DNA of 64,000 bases from Marinobacterium arenosum (GTDB lineage: Bacteria > Pseudomonadota > Gammaproteobacteria > Pseudomonadales > Balneatricaceae), in the NCBI RefSeq assembly GCF_019795155.1, contig NZ_JAILYN010000018.1, positions 22,728 to 86,727 on the forward strand, given 5' to 3'. Made by a program: the position numbers and the translations under genes. The notes under the pieces were generated by a model that saw only the letters and a list, made by a program, of their open reading frames with translations, was not told where the DNA came from and searched no databases. Positions 17,431 through 26,972 of this stretch are shown here, one piece after another; the first letter of the stretch is position 1; each line of letters begins with the position of its first letter.

Positions 17431-17446
17431 TGGCACGGATTTTGGT
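17431..17446 (+). promoter_or_regulatory. sigma-54 (-24/-12) promoter of bdhA
   Basis: TGGCACG-GATT-TTGGT matches the sigma-54 consensus TGGCACG-N4-TTGCW with one change (TTGG for TTGC). The conserved G at 17432 and G at 17444 are 12 bases apart. It lies 50-65 bases before the 3-hydroxybutyrate dehydrogenase start. The 308-bp gap 17188-17495 holds nothing else recognisable. Confidence 0.75.
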
Positions 17447-17495
17447 TTGGCTTTGGACTCTGCTAGACAGCGCAGCAAAATAACAGGAGAACAGT

Positions 17496-18278
17496 ATGCT
17501 GAATCAGAAAGTGGTGTTGGTAACCGGCTCGTCCAGCGGCATCGGGCTGGCGATCGCCCGCACCTTGGCGGAACAGGGCGCGCGCATCATGATGCACGGC
17601 CTGGAGGCGGAAGCGGAAGGCAACGATTTGGCCGAAGAGCTGGCCACGGAAACCGGCGCCGAGGTGCGTTACTGCAGCGCCAACCTGATGCAGCCGAGCG
17701 AAGTGGAGCGGTTGGTCGATACCACCATCGAGCAGTTCGGTCGGCTTGATGTGCTGGTCAACAACGCCGGTATCCAGTACACCGCGCCGGTCAGCGAGTT
17801 TCCTGCCGACAAGTGGGATGCGATCATCGCTATCAATCTCAGTGCCGCCTTCCACGCCACCCGCCGGGCTCTACCGCTGATGGCGCGGAACGGTTGGGGG
17901 CGGATCATCAATATCGCTTCAGTGCATGGCCTGGTGGCGTCGGCGGAGAAGTCGGCCTACTGTGCTGCCAAGCACGGCCTGGTCGGTTTTACCAAGGTGG
18001 TGGCAATGGAGACCGCGGAGCAGGGTATCACCGCCAACTGTATCTGCCCGGGCTGGACCGACACCCCGCTACTGAACGATCAGATCGCCCGCTTTGCCGA
18101 ACAGCACGGACAAGCCGTGGAGGATGCACGGTTGGGGTTGGTCAAAGCCAAGGCGCCCTATCCGGAGATGGTGCAGCCGGCGGCGATCGGTGCGCTGGCG
18201 CTCTATCTATGCAGCGATGCCGCCAAGGCCATGACCGGTACCGCGCTGCCGATCGATGGCGGCTGGACCGCGCACTGA
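17496..18278 (+). CDS. bdhA: 3-hydroxybutyrate dehydrogenase
   Basis: A 260-residue short-chain dehydrogenase. The nucleotide site is VTGSSSGIGLAIA, the NAD-binding NNAG is VNNAGIQYT, the catalytic residues are Ser in NIASVHGL and Tyr-x3-Lys in SAYCAAKHGL, and CPGWTDTPLL is typical of D-3-hydroxybutyrate dehydrogenases. It oxidises (R)-3-hydroxybutyrate to acetoacetate with NAD, the step that feeds degraded polyhydroxybutyrate or external ketone bodies into acetyl-CoA. A good -24/-12 promoter precedes it, suggesting control by a sigma-54 activator responding to short-chain acids. It is followed by a short hairpin region and convergently by hutC. RBS ACAGGAG. Confidence 0.93.
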   Translation: MLNQKVVLVTGSSSGIGLAIARTLAEQGARIMMHGLEAEAEGNDLAEELATETGAEVRYCSANLMQPSEVERLVDTTIEQFGRLDVLVNNAGIQYTAPVSEFPADKWDAIIAINLSAAFHATRRALPLMARNGWGRIINIASVHGLVASAEKSAYCAAKHGLVGFTKVVAMETAEQGITANCICPGWTDTPLLNDQIARFAEQHGQAVEDARLGLVKAKAPYPEMVQPAAIGALALYLCSDAAKAMTGTALPIDGGWTAH

Positions 18279-18431
18279 TATTTTTCGGTATCTTGATAGC
18301 GGAGTTCGGCCAGCCAGCAAGTATTTCGGTAATGCGCAGCTGGCTGAACACCTGCCGTGGTCTTTGGGATCGGTAGGGCGCCACCCGGGGCGCCATCGCA
18401 CTAACGCTCTATCGCGACCGAGGGGGGCGGC

Positions 18432-19142
18432 TCAGCCGCTGATCGAGGTGATCGAGCGCAGCTTGTAGCGGGTGCCCGGATGGGTCAGGCAGGCGAAGCT
18501 GATCAGCCGGCTGTCGGACCAGGTGCGCCGGTTGACCTGGATGCAGGGGGTGTTGGCGTCGATATCCAGCAGCAGCTGGACCTGCTCGCTGGGCAGTACC
18601 GCTTCGACGATATGCTCGATGCTGGAGATCGGGCAGATCTTGGACAGGTATTCGTTGGGGGTGGCCTTGCTGAAGTCCTGTTCCAGGTAGCCCGGCACCA
18701 GCGCGGCGGCGACGTAGCGGTTCTCCAGCTGGATCGGCAGACCGTTTTCCATATGCACGATCACCGAGTGGTAGACCGGGGTGCCGATCGGCATCCCCAT
18801 CTGCAGCGCCACCGTTTCGTTGGCTACCGAGTCTTTCAACTCGATCACCCGGCAGCTGTACTCGTGGCCACGCAGTCGCACCTCTTCGGCGATATTCTTG
18901 ATGTCGGCCAGCGGGGATTCGGCCTTGGCATCCGACACGAAGGTGCCCAGCCCCGGATAGCGCACCAGCAGGTTTTCCTGCACCAGGTCACGGATCGCCT
19001 TGTTGACGGTCATGCGGCTGACTTCGAACTGGCGCGCCAGCTCGGTTTCGGTCGGGATCTTGCTGCCGGGCTGGTATGTCTGCTGTTTGATACCGTCCAG
19101 GATAAAGCTCTTGATCTGCTGATAGCGTGGCCTGTTGCTCAC
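18432..19142 (-). CDS. hutC: histidine utilisation repressor HutC (GntR family)
   Basis: A 236-residue GntR-family regulator: winged helix (about 5-75, GSKIPTETELARQFEVSRMT then VNKAIRDLV) and a UTRA ligand-binding domain (about 95-230, ending FACLTHPGTRYKLRS). HutC represses hut genes and is released by urocanate. It lies divergent to the transporter and hutIGUH genes, and four TGTATATACA-type operators in the locus fit the known HutC site. Operators at 19174 and 19282 sit in its own promoter region, so autoregulation is expected. Confidence 0.95.
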   Translation of the reverse strand: MSNRPRYQQIKSFILDGIKQQTYQPGSKIPTETELARQFEVSRMTVNKAIRDLVQENLLVRYPGLGTFVSDAKAESPLADIKNIAEEVRLRGHEYSCRVIELKDSVANETVALQMGMPIGTPVYHSVIVHMENGLPIQLENRYVAAALVPGYLEQDFSKATPNEYLSKICPISSIEHIVEAVLPSEQVQLLLDIDANTPCIQVNRRTWSDSRLISFACLTHPGTRYKLRSITSISG

Positions 19143-19172
19143 CCGTCACCTGCCCTGATGCAAAACGCATAA

Positions 19173-19184
19173 TTGTATATACTT
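19173..19184. promoter_or_regulatory. HutC operator 1
   Basis: TTGTATATACTT, core TGTATATAC at 19174-19182, immediately upstream of hutC (start 19142). It matches the TGTATATACA core shared by all four sites in the locus. Probably the autoregulation site. Confidence 0.75.
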
Positions 19185-19281
19185 CAATTCTTTATCTCAA
19201 TATTCCCGCATCGTCAACTGGATGGAAGAGCTGGCTCCCGCCTGTTTTCGGGCTTTTCATGCGTTTACATCACTCCCATAA

Positions 19282-19293
19282 ATGTATATACAT
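19282..19293. promoter_or_regulatory. HutC operator 2
   Basis: ATGTATATACAT is a perfect 12-bp palindrome, 140 bases before the transporter start at 19434 and in the divergent hutC-transporter control region. The word GATATACAT follows at 19295-19303. Confidence 0.8.
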
Positions 19294-19433
19294 AGATATA
19301 CATGAGTGGTGAGGCGGCAGACCGGCGGCGAAGGAGGCGGTGGCCGGACTGCGGTATGGCGCGCTCATGCGGAAGGACGTTGGATTCAACCCTTGGGGCC
19401 TCTGGCTCTCGAATAAAATAAAAAGGCACTCCA

Positions 19434-20759
19434 ATGAATCGAGATGAGACAGTCGATCTGATCGGTTTCAAACCGCTGGCGCTGGCCAAACTGACGTTGT
19501 TCAGCCTGGTCGGTATCTTCTTCTTTTTCGTTCCCGTCGAACTGGCTGGCAAGGCCACCATTCCGCTGGATCACCTGGTTTCCTGGCTGCGTGGCAACCA
19601 GGCACAGGGCGCCGCACTTTACGCCCTGTTGGTGATCATCGCCGGCGGCCTCTATCCGTTCGTCCGCGGCACCTGGCGCGACAATACCGCGCATACGGTG
19701 TTTTCGTTGCTGAAACTGCTGGGGGTGGTGGCCTCGCTGATGGCGTTTTTCGAACTGGGCCCGGCGCTGCTGTTCGAAAAGGACATGCTGCCGTTCCTGT
19801 TCAGCAAGTTGGTGATTCCCGTTGGCCTGATCGTGCCGATCGGTGCGATCTTCCTGGCGTTCCTGATCAGCTACGGCCTGCTGGAGCTGATCGGGGTGCT
19901 GTTCCAGCCGATCATGCGACCGCTGTTCAAGACGCCGGGCAAGTCGGCGATCGATGCGGTGGCTTCATTTGTCGGCAGCTACTCGATCGGCCTGCTGATC
20001 ACCAACCGGGTCTACAAGTCCGGCCAGTACTCCGCCAAGGAGGCGGCGATCATCGCCACCGGCTTCTCCACGGTGTCGGCTACCTTCATGATCATCGTCG
20101 CCAAAACCCTGGGGGTGATGGAGATCTGGAACCTGTTCTTCTGGTCGACGCTGCTGATCACCTTTGCGGTTACCGCGATCACCGTACGGATCTATCCTCT
20201 GAACCGGATGGATGACCAGGCGGCCAATCCGGAGAGCGAGCAACTGAGTCAGCCGCGCATCAAGCAGGCGCTGGCCGAAGGGCTGGCGGCCGCCGAGCAG
20301 GCCGCACCGCTGTGGCTCAATATCCGCCGTAACCTGCAGGAAGGCCTGCTGATGGCGATGAGCATCCTGCCGTCGATCATGTCGGTGGGGCTGATCGGCC
20401 TGCTGGTCGCCAAGTACACGCCGCTGTTCGATTGGCTCGGTTACCTGTTCTATCAGTTCACCTTGCTGGCCCAATTGCCGGAACCGCTTGAGGTGGCCAA
20501 GGCGTCGGCCACCGGCCTGGCCGAGATGTTCCTGCCGGCGCTGCTGATGGCCAAGGGGGCGCTGGCCGCCAAGTTCGTCACCGGGGTGGTGGCGATCTCG
20601 TCGATCCTGTTCTTCTCGGCATCGATCCCCTGCATCCTGTCGACCGACATCCCGCTGACCATCCGCCAGATGCTGATCATCTGGTACCAGCGGGTGGCGC
20701 TGACCATCTTGCTGGCGGCGCCGGTGGCGTTTTATGCCGAAGGCCTGGTGGCGGGTTAA
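19434..20759 (+). CDS. YjiH-family transporter of the hut locus
   Basis: A 441-residue polytopic membrane protein with about ten hydrophobic segments and a nucleoside-recognition (gate) domain pattern, recognisable as the YjiH family (ASFVGSYSIGLLITNR, YKSGQYSAKEAAIIATGFS, MLPSIMS-like ILPSIMSVGLIG). Its place between hutC and hutIGUH and the HutC operators before it suggest that it carries histidine, urocanate or a related imidazole; the substrate is an inference. It has its own terminator at 20780-20815. The start ATG at 19434 follows AAGGCACTCCA. Confidence 0.85.
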   Translation: MNRDETVDLIGFKPLALAKLTLFSLVGIFFFFVPVELAGKATIPLDHLVSWLRGNQAQGAALYALLVIIAGGLYPFVRGTWRDNTAHTVFSLLKLLGVVASLMAFFELGPALLFEKDMLPFLFSKLVIPVGLIVPIGAIFLAFLISYGLLELIGVLFQPIMRPLFKTPGKSAIDAVASFVGSYSIGLLITNRVYKSGQYSAKEAAIIATGFSTVSATFMIIVAKTLGVMEIWNLFFWSTLLITFAVTAITVRIYPLNRMDDQAANPESEQLSQPRIKQALAEGLAAAEQAAPLWLNIRRNLQEGLLMAMSILPSIMSVGLIGLLVAKYTPLFDWLGYLFYQFTLLAQLPEPLEVAKASATGLAEMFLPALLMAKGALAAKFVTGVVAISSILFFSASIPCILSTDIPLTIRQMLIIWYQRVALTILLAAPVAFYAEGLVAG

Positions 20760-20779
20760 CCTTCGTCCGGTCTGCCCGG

Positions 20780-20815
20780 AGCCCGGTCCAGCATGAGGTT
20801 GGGCCGGGCTTTTTT
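20780..20815 (+). terminator. intrinsic terminator of the hut transporter gene
   Basis: AGCCCGG (20780-20786) pairs with CCGGGCT (20804-20810) around a 17-base loop, followed by TTTTTT. Confidence 0.85.
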
Positions 20816-20828
20816 ATGGTTTGCATTA

Positions 20829-20840
20829 ATGTATATACAA
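20829..20840. promoter_or_regulatory. HutC operator 3
   Basis: ATGTATATACAA, core TGTATATACA at 20830-20839. It lies 326 bases before hutI. The remaining part of the 405-bp gap to hutI shows no gene; it holds this site, operator 4 and unremarkable DNA. Confidence 0.7.
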
Positions 20841-21120
20841 AGACTGGTGTTCTTTGGCAGCCGTGAGGGGATGGCCGCGCGTTGACAGCCCTGCCGCCGA
20901 GGGCTGGGGAATCTGTCGCCTGATGTCGGGCGGTGATCGAGAGTGAACCGCCGAGTGCTCGTCAATTACCTGGTTTCAAGATAGAAACTATCGAAATAAC
21001 AGATGGTTAGGGTCTTTATGCATAAGGGTGGGCGTTTTCGCCATGGTTGCGCCCTGTGGCAGAGAGGTTGGCGGCGGAAAATATTTCAGCGCGGGGTTTT
21101 GCCTTTTTTAAATGTTGTGA

Positions 21121-21139
21121 TATACATATGTATATACAA
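21121..21139. promoter_or_regulatory. HutC operator 4 (extended palindrome)
   Basis: TATACATATGTATA at 21121-21134 is a perfect 14-bp palindrome overlapping TGTATATACA at 21129-21138. It lies 27-45 bases before hutI (start 21166), where it would block the promoter. Confidence 0.8.
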
Positions 21140-21165
21140 AGTTTCAACGAACGAGAGTTAACATC

Positions 21166-22395
21166 GTGTTCGAGTTTTGTGAGCGAATCTGGATCAACGC
21201 CAACCTGGCGACCTTCGACCCGGCGGTCGAGCGTCCCTATGGCGCGTTGTTCAACCAGGCGGTGGGGGTCAGTGACAGCCGCATCCAGGTGATTGCACCG
21301 ATGGAGACGCTGGATGCCGCACGCTTGCCGGGCAAGGTGACCGATGCCCGTGGCGGCTGGCTGACGCCGGGGCTGGTCGATGCGCACAGCCACTTGGTGT
21401 ACGCCGGTAGCCGGGCCAAGGAGTTCGAGCAGCGTCTGCTCGGTGCCAGCTACGAAGAGATCGCCCGTCAGGGCGGCGGCATTCTGTCGACCGTACGGGC
21501 GACCCGCGAGGCCAGCGTCAAACAGCTGGTGGAGCTGTCCGAGCCGCGCCTGAAGGCGCTGCTGGCCGAAGGCGTGACCTCGGTGGAGATCAAGTCCGGC
21601 TACGGCCTGAACGTCGAAAGCGAACTGAATATGCTGCGCGCCGCCCGCCAGCTGGGCGAGCGTCATCCGGTACGGGTGTCCACCTCGCTGCTGGGCGCCC
21701 ATGCGCTGCCGCCGGAGTTCCAGGACGACGCCGACGGTTATATCGATCTGGTCTGCAACGAGTTGATCCCGGCCGCGGTCGCCGAAGGGCTGGCCGATGC
21801 GGTCGATGTGTTCTGCGAAACCATCGCCTTCAGCCCGGCCCAGTGCGAGCGGGTGTTCCAGGCGGCGCAGCAGCACGGGCTGGGTATCCGCGCCCATGTC
21901 GAGCAGCTGTCCAACCAGCAGGGCGCGGCGCTGGCGGCCCGCTACGGCGCCTGGTCGGTCGACCACCTTGAGTGGCTGGACGAGGCCGGCGTCGAGGCGC
22001 TGGCCGCGGCCGGTACCGTCGCCACGCTGCTGCCGGGCGCGTTCTACTTCCTGCGCGATACCAAACTGCCGCCGATCGAACTGCTGCGTAAGCACCGGGT
22101 GCCGATGGCGGTGGCCACCGATCTGAATCCGGGCTCGTCGCCGCTGGCCTCGTTGCGGCTGGCGATGAACATGGCCTGCACGCTGTTCCGGCTGACCCCG
22201 GAGGAGGCGCTGGCCGGTGCGACCCGCTTCGGCGCCCAGGCGCTGGGCCAGGCCGGCGAGATCGGCCAGCTTAAGGTCGGCATGCGCGCCGACATGCTGC
22301 TGTGGGATATCGAACATCCGGCCGAGCTGGCCTACCAGTTCGGCGTCAACCCGATCCGCCAGCGGATCGTCGATGGGGAGCCGAGCCATGCCTGA
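21166..22395 (+). CDS. hutI: imidazolonepropionase HutI
   Basis: A 409-residue amidohydrolase that converts imidazolonepropionate to N-formimidoyl-L-glutamate. Metal-binding [14 protein letters not shown] motif at [54 protein letters not shown], and the C-terminal [20 protein letters not shown]. It starts at GTG (21166) with GAGAG upstream. It heads the hutI-hutG-hutU-hutH cluster and its last 8 bases overlap hutG, so the two are translationally coupled. Confidence 0.96.
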   Translation: MFEFCERIWINANLATFDPAVERPYGALFNQAVGVSDSRIQVIAPMETLDAARLPGKVTDARGGWLTPGLVDAHSHLVYAGSRAKEFEQRLLGASYEEIARQGGGILSTVRATREASVKQLVELSEPRLKALLAEGVTSVEIKSGYGLNVESELNMLRAARQLGERHPVRVSTSLLGAHALPPEFQDDADGYIDLVCNELIPAAVAEGLADAVDVFCETIAFSPAQCERVFQAAQQHGLGIRAHVEQLSNQQGAALAARYGAWSVDHLEWLDEAGVEALAAAGTVATLLPGAFYFLRDTKLPPIELLRKHRVPMAVATDLNPGSSPLASLRLAMNMACTLFRLTPEEALAGATRFGAQALGQAGEIGQLKVGMRADMLLWDIEHPAELAYQFGVNPIRQRIVDGEPSHA

Positions 22396-23338
22396 CAGCA
22401 AGTTCCATGAGATCTGGAGCGGCCGGGTCGACAGCGAAGAGGTCGCCGAACTGGCCGGCCGGCTGCACCAGCGGATCGAGCCGCTGGCGACAGTGGCCGA
22501 GCAACCGGCCGGCGTCGCGCTGATCGGTTTCTGCTCCGACGAAGGGGTGCGCCGCAACAAGGGCCGGGTCGGTGCCCGCCAGGCGCCGGACCAGTTGCGC
22601 CGTGCGCTGGCCAATCTGCCCTGGCCGCCGCAGCGCGCCGCCTACGACGCCGGCAACGTGGTCTGCGAAGCCGAGCAGCTCGAACAGGCACATCAGGCGC
22701 TGGCCGACCGTGTCGAAAGCTGCCTGTCGGCCGGCCATTTTCCGCTGGTGCTGGGCGGTGGCCACGAGGTCGCCTACGGCAGCTGGCTGGGGCTGGCGCA
22801 ACATCTGGCAGCCGAAGGCGAGCTGCCGCGGGTCGGCATCATCAATTTCGATGCCCACTTCGACCTGCGGCTGGACAGCAATGGCTGCAGTTCCGGTACG
22901 CCGTTCTACCAGATTGCCCGTCAATGTGAGCAGCGCGGTTACCCGTTCAACTACTGCTGCCTGGGCGTCAGCGAGATCTCCAATACCGCCGCGCTGTTCC
23001 GGCGCGCCGACGAGCTGGGGGTCAGCTACCGCAAGGATATCGATATGAGCCTGCTCCAGCTGGAGCAGACCCTGCAGCAACTGGAGCAGTTCATGGACGG
23101 CTGCGACCTGCTGTACCTGACCATCGATCTGGATGTGCTGCCGGCCGGCGTTGCGCCGGGGGTCAGCGCACCTGCGCCCAGAGGCGTGGGGCTGGAAGTG
23201 CTGGAGCCGCTGATTACCGTGATCCGCCGCACCGGCAAACTGAAACTCGCCGATATCGCGGAGTACAACCCGAACTTCGATATCGATAACTGGACCGCCC
23301 GCGTCGCTGCGCGTCTGTTCCACTGTATTGTTAACTGA
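22388..23338 (+). CDS. hutG: formimidoylglutamase HutG
   Basis: A 316-residue ureohydrolase-fold enzyme that splits formimidoylglutamate to glutamate and formamide, the short four-enzyme route. Mn-binding motifs: [10 protein letters not shown] (first His), NFDAHFDLR (Asp-x-His-x-Asp) and [10 protein letters not shown] (Asp-x-Asp). The start ATG at 22388 lies inside the hutI stop region and gives the normal N-terminus; a much longer frame starting inside hutI is not the gene. No hutF is present, in line with the HutG pathway. Confidence 0.95.
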   Translation: MPDSKFHEIWSGRVDSEEVAELAGRLHQRIEPLATVAEQPAGVALIGFCSDEGVRRNKGRVGARQAPDQLRRALANLPWPPQRAAYDAGNVVCEAEQLEQAHQALADRVESCLSAGHFPLVLGGGHEVAYGSWLGLAQHLAAEGELPRVGIINFDAHFDLRLDSNGCSSGTPFYQIARQCEQRGYPFNYCCLGVSEISNTAALFRRADELGVSYRKDIDMSLLQLEQTLQQLEQFMDGCDLLYLTIDLDVLPAGVAPGVSAPAPRGVGLEVLEPLITVIRRTGKLKLADIAEYNPNFDIDNWTARVAARLFHCIVN

Positions 23339-23349
23339 GGCCAAAAATA

Positions 23350-25023
23350 ATGACTGATTCCCGTCTCGATACCAGCCGTGTCATCAAAGCCCCGACCGGT
23401 GCTGAGAAAACCTGCAAGAGCTGGCTGACCGAAGCTGCAATGCGGATGCTGATGAACAACCTGCACCCGGATGTCGCCGAACGCCCGGAGGAGCTGGTGG
23501 TCTACGGCGGCATCGGCCGCGCCGCCCGCAACTGGGCGTGCTACGACAAGATCATCGAAGTGCTGCAGCGTCTCGAGGACGACGAATCCCTGCTGATCCA
23601 GTCCGGCAAGCCGGTCGGCGTGTTCAAGACCCACGCCGACGCGCCGCGGGTGCTGATCGCCAACTCCAACCTGGTACCGCACTGGGCCAACTGGGAGCAC
23701 TTCAACGAGCTGGATAAGAAAGGCCTGATGATGTACGGCCAGATGACCGCCGGCTCCTGGGTCTACATCGGTTCCCAGGGTATCGTGCAGGGTACTTACG
23801 AAACCTTCGCCGCGATGGCCAAGCAGCACTTCAACGGCGGCGCCAACGGGCGCTGGATCCTGACCGGCGGTCTCGGCGGCATGGGCGGTGCGCAGCCGCT
23901 GGCGGCGACCATGGCGGGCTTCTCCTGCCTGGCGGTCGAGTGCGACGAGACCCGCATCGATTTCCGTCTGCGCACCCGCTACGTCGACAAGAAAGCCTAC
24001 AGCCTGGACGAGGCGCTGGAGATTATCGAAACTGCCAAGGCCAACGGCGAAGCGGTCTCCGTCGGCCTGCTGGGCAACTGTGCCGACATCTTCCCGGAAC
24101 TGGTCGAGCGCGGTATCACCCCGGATGTCTGCACCGACCAGACCAGCGCCCACGATCCGCTGAACGGCTACCTGCCGAAGGGCTGGACCATGGAATATGC
24201 CGCCGAGATGCGCCAGAAGGACGAAGCGGCGGTGGTCGATGCCGCCAAGGAATCGATGGCGCTGCAGGTGCGCGCGATGCTGGAGTTGCAGGCCCGTGGC
24301 GCCGCCACCACCGACTACGGCAACAACATCCGCCAGATGGCGTTCGAGAAGGGCGTCGAGAACGCCTTCGATTTCCCGGGCTTCGTGCCGGCCTACATCC
24401 GTCCGCTGTTCTGCGAGGGTGTTGGCCCGTTCCGCTGGGTGGCGCTGTCCGGCGACCCGGAGGATATCTACAAGACCGACCAGAAGGTGAAGGAGCTGAT
24501 CCCGGACGATCCGCACCTGCACAACTGGCTGGATATGGCCCGCGAGCGGATCGCCTTCCAGGGGCTGCCGGCCCGTATCTGCTGGGTCGGCCTGAAAGAT
24601 CGTGCCCGCCTGGCACTGGCGTTCAACGAGATGGTCAAAAATGGTGAACTGAAGGCGCCGGTGGTGATCGGTCGCGACCACCTGGACTCTGGCTCCGTGG
24701 CCAGCCCGAACCGCGAAACCGAGGCGATGCAGGATGGCTCCGACGCGGTATCCGATTGGCCGCTGCTGAACGCATTGCTGAACACTGCCGGTGGCGCGAC
24801 CTGGGTATCGCTGCACCACGGTGGCGGTGTGGGCATGGGCTTCAGTCAGCATGCCGGCGTGGTGATCGTCGCCGACGGTAGCGATGCCGCCGCCCAGCGC
24901 CTGGGCCGGGTGCTGCGTAACGATCCGGGCACCGGCGTTATGCGTCACGCCGATGCCGGTTACGATATCGCCATCAACTGTGCCAAGGAGCAGGGGCTGG
25001 ACCTGCCGATGCTGAAGGGCTGA
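23350..25023 (+). CDS. hutU: urocanate hydratase HutU
   Basis: A 557-residue enzyme that hydrates urocanate to imidazolonepropionate using NAD+ as an electrophile. Marks: GTGGLGG-like [16 protein letters not shown] (NAD-binding), [16 protein letters not shown] and [20 protein letters not shown]. It lies 11 bases after hutG in the same operon and has a normal length for the family. Confidence 0.97.
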   Translation: MTDSRLDTSRVIKAPTGAEKTCKSWLTEAAMRMLMNNLHPDVAERPEELVVYGGIGRAARNWACYDKIIEVLQRLEDDESLLIQSGKPVGVFKTHADAPRVLIANSNLVPHWANWEHFNELDKKGLMMYGQMTAGSWVYIGSQGIVQGTYETFAAMAKQHFNGGANGRWILTGGLGGMGGAQPLAATMAGFSCLAVECDETRIDFRLRTRYVDKKAYSLDEALEIIETAKANGEAVSVGLLGNCADIFPELVERGITPDVCTDQTSAHDPLNGYLPKGWTMEYAAEMRQKDEAAVVDAAKESMALQVRAMLELQARGAATTDYGNNIRQMAFEKGVENAFDFPGFVPAYIRPLFCEGVGPFRWVALSGDPEDIYKTDQKVKELIPDDPHLHNWLDMARERIAFQGLPARICWVGLKDRARLALAFNEMVKNGELKAPVVIGRDHLDSGSVASPNRETEAMQDGSDAVSDWPLLNALLNTAGGATWVSLHHGGGVGMGFSQHAGVVIVADGSDAAAQRLGRVLRNDPGTGVMRHADAGYDIAINCAKEQGLDLPMLKG

Positions 25024-25115
25024 GCCCGGCTGATATGCGGCGGGACCCGGTATCAGACCGGCTCTCGCCGCCGACTGTTTCCGATTAAGTTGCGATAAGT
25101 TCAGGAAATCTATTG

Positions 25116-26648
25116 ATGAAAAAAATCACCATTCGTCCGGGCTCGATGACACTGGCGGAACTGCGTCTGCTCAACAATGAGTCGGTCGAGCTGGCGCTGG
25201 ATCCGGCCAGCCACCAGGCGATCCATGCCAGCAGCGCGGCGGTCGCGCGTGTGATCGAGCAGCAGCGGGTCGTCTACGGCATCAACACCGGCTTCGGCCT
25301 GCTGGCCAACACCCGTATCGCGCCGGAAGACCTGGAGCTGCTGCAGCGCAGTATCGTGCTGTCCCATGCCGCCGGTATCGGTCAGCTGATGGATGAGTCG
25401 ACCGTGCGGCTGATGATGGTGTTGAAGATCAACTCACTGGCGCGCGGCTTCTCCGGTATCCGGCTGGAGGTGATCGAAGCACTGATCACGCTGCTCAACG
25501 CCGAGGTTTACCCCTGCGTGCCGCAGAAAGGTTCGGTCGGCGCGTCCGGCGACCTGGCGCCGCTGGCGCATATGAGCACCGTGCTGCTGGGTGAGGGCGA
25601 GGTGCTGTACAAGGGCGACCGCCTGTCCGGTGCCGAAGGCCTGAAGATCGCCGGTCTGGAGCCGATCACCCTGGCGCCGAAAGAGGGGCTGGCGCTGCTG
25701 AACGGTACCCAGGCATCGACCGCCTTCGCTCTGCAGGGGCTGTTCGCCGCCGAAGACCTGTATGCCGCCGCAACCGTGGCCGGCGCTACCTCGGTGGAAG
25801 CGGCGCTGGGCAGCCGTCGGCCGTTCGACGCCCGCCTGCATGCCGCACGCGGCCAGCAGGGCCAGATCGATGCGGCGAACGCCTACCGCCACCTGCTGGG
25901 CGAGCAGTCCGAGATCGGCAACTCCCACGCCCAGTGCGAAAAGGTGCAGGACCCGTACTCGCTGCGCTGCCAGCCGCAGGTGATGGGTGCCTGCCTGTGG
26001 CAGATCCGCCAGGCGGCCGAAGTGCTGCTGGTGGAGGCCAATGCGGTGTCCGATAACCCGCTGGTGTTTGCCGACGAGGACGATTTCATCTCCGGCGGTA
26101 ACTTCCACGCCGAGCCGGTGGCGATGGCGGCCGACAACCTGGCACTGGCGATCGCCGAGATCGGTGCGCTGTCCGAGCGTCGCATGGCGCTGTTGATCGA
26201 CTCCAACCTCAGCAAGCTGCCACCGTTCCTGGTCAACAATGGTGGTGTCAACTCCGGCTTCATGATCGCCCAGGTGACCTCTGCGGCGTTGGCGTCGGAG
26301 AATAAAACCCTGGCTCACCCGGCCTCGGTGGACAGCATGCCGACCTCCGCCAACCAGGAGGACCATGTGTCGATGGCGACCTTTGCCGGCCGCCGGCTGA
26401 TCGAAATGGCTGACAATACCGCCGGCATCCTGGCCGTGGAATACCTGGCTGCCTGCCAGGGGCTGGATTTCCGCGCGCCGTTGAAGGCCAGCGAGCTGGT
26501 CGAAGCCGCCAAGACCGAGCTGCGTGAGCGGGTGCCGTTCTACGACAAGGACCGCTACTTCGCACCGGATATCGAAAATGCCAAGGCGCTGATCCAGGGT
26601 GCTACGCTGAACCGCTATATGCCGGAGCAGCTGCTGCCGAGCGTGTAA
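25116..26648 (+). CDS. hutH: histidine ammonia-lyase HutH
   Basis: A 510-residue enzyme removing ammonia from L-histidine to give urocanate. The Ala-Ser-Gly triad in [14 protein letters not shown] forms the MIO cofactor; active-site Tyr in VYGINTGFG and the [20 protein letters not shown] and NQEDHVSM motifs are present. The start ATG at 25116 follows AGGAAA; a TTG one codon earlier is not needed. It is 92 bases after hutU and the last gene of the operon, ended by a terminator at 26729-26758. Confidence 0.97.
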   Translation: MKKITIRPGSMTLAELRLLNNESVELALDPASHQAIHASSAAVARVIEQQRVVYGINTGFGLLANTRIAPEDLELLQRSIVLSHAAGIGQLMDESTVRLMMVLKINSLARGFSGIRLEVIEALITLLNAEVYPCVPQKGSVGASGDLAPLAHMSTVLLGEGEVLYKGDRLSGAEGLKIAGLEPITLAPKEGLALLNGTQASTAFALQGLFAAEDLYAAATVAGATSVEAALGSRRPFDARLHAARGQQGQIDAANAYRHLLGEQSEIGNSHAQCEKVQDPYSLRCQPQVMGACLWQIRQAAEVLLVEANAVSDNPLVFADEDDFISGGNFHAEPVAMAADNLALAIAEIGALSERRMALLIDSNLSKLPPFLVNNGGVNSGFMIAQVTSAALASENKTLAHPASVDSMPTSANQEDHVSMATFAGRRLIEMADNTAGILAVEYLAACQGLDFRAPLKASELVEAAKTELRERVPFYDKDRYFAPDIENAKALIQGATLNRYMPEQLLPSV

Positions 26649-26728
26649 GGTTTCAATCGCTAAAAACAGGCTCTAAACCACTGCCGCGGACCGTCCCATG
26701 TCGACCGCGGCAGCTACTCTCACTTCAG

Positions 26729-26758
26729 CCCGCCCGGCTTTGCCGGAGCGGGTTTTTT
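26729..26758 (+). terminator. intrinsic terminator of the hut operon
   Basis: CCCGC and GCGGG arms enclose a CCGGC-TTT-GCCGG inner stem, then a run of T. It lies 80 bases after hutH. The rest of the 324-bp gap to 26973 carries the promoter region of the binding-protein gene and nothing else recognisable. Confidence 0.85.
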
Positions 26759-26972
26759 TAAATATTTCAGGCACTTTGCCGGGTTGCTGTTATTTGTTGA
26801 TCCATGCCAGGACAAATTCGATCAATTGCCTGTCAGGCGCTACCGTGCCCGGGCAACTCGTGATAGGTTTGCTCTAGGTTTACTGAGAACCTTTGAGGGG
26901 TGGCGATTGGTCGGATCCCAAACGCCACCAACTCTGTTAGAGCGAATAACAAAAATAATCAGGGAGTCTCTG

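Noticed and set aside
18374..18395. GGGCGCC hairpin between bdhA and hutC
   Set aside because: Resembles a fragment of the dispersed repeat and lacks a T-run, so neither terminator nor full repeat copy can be claimed.
23026..24948. 640-codon open frame on the minus strand
   Set aside because: Antisense to hutG and hutU, no recognisable motif.
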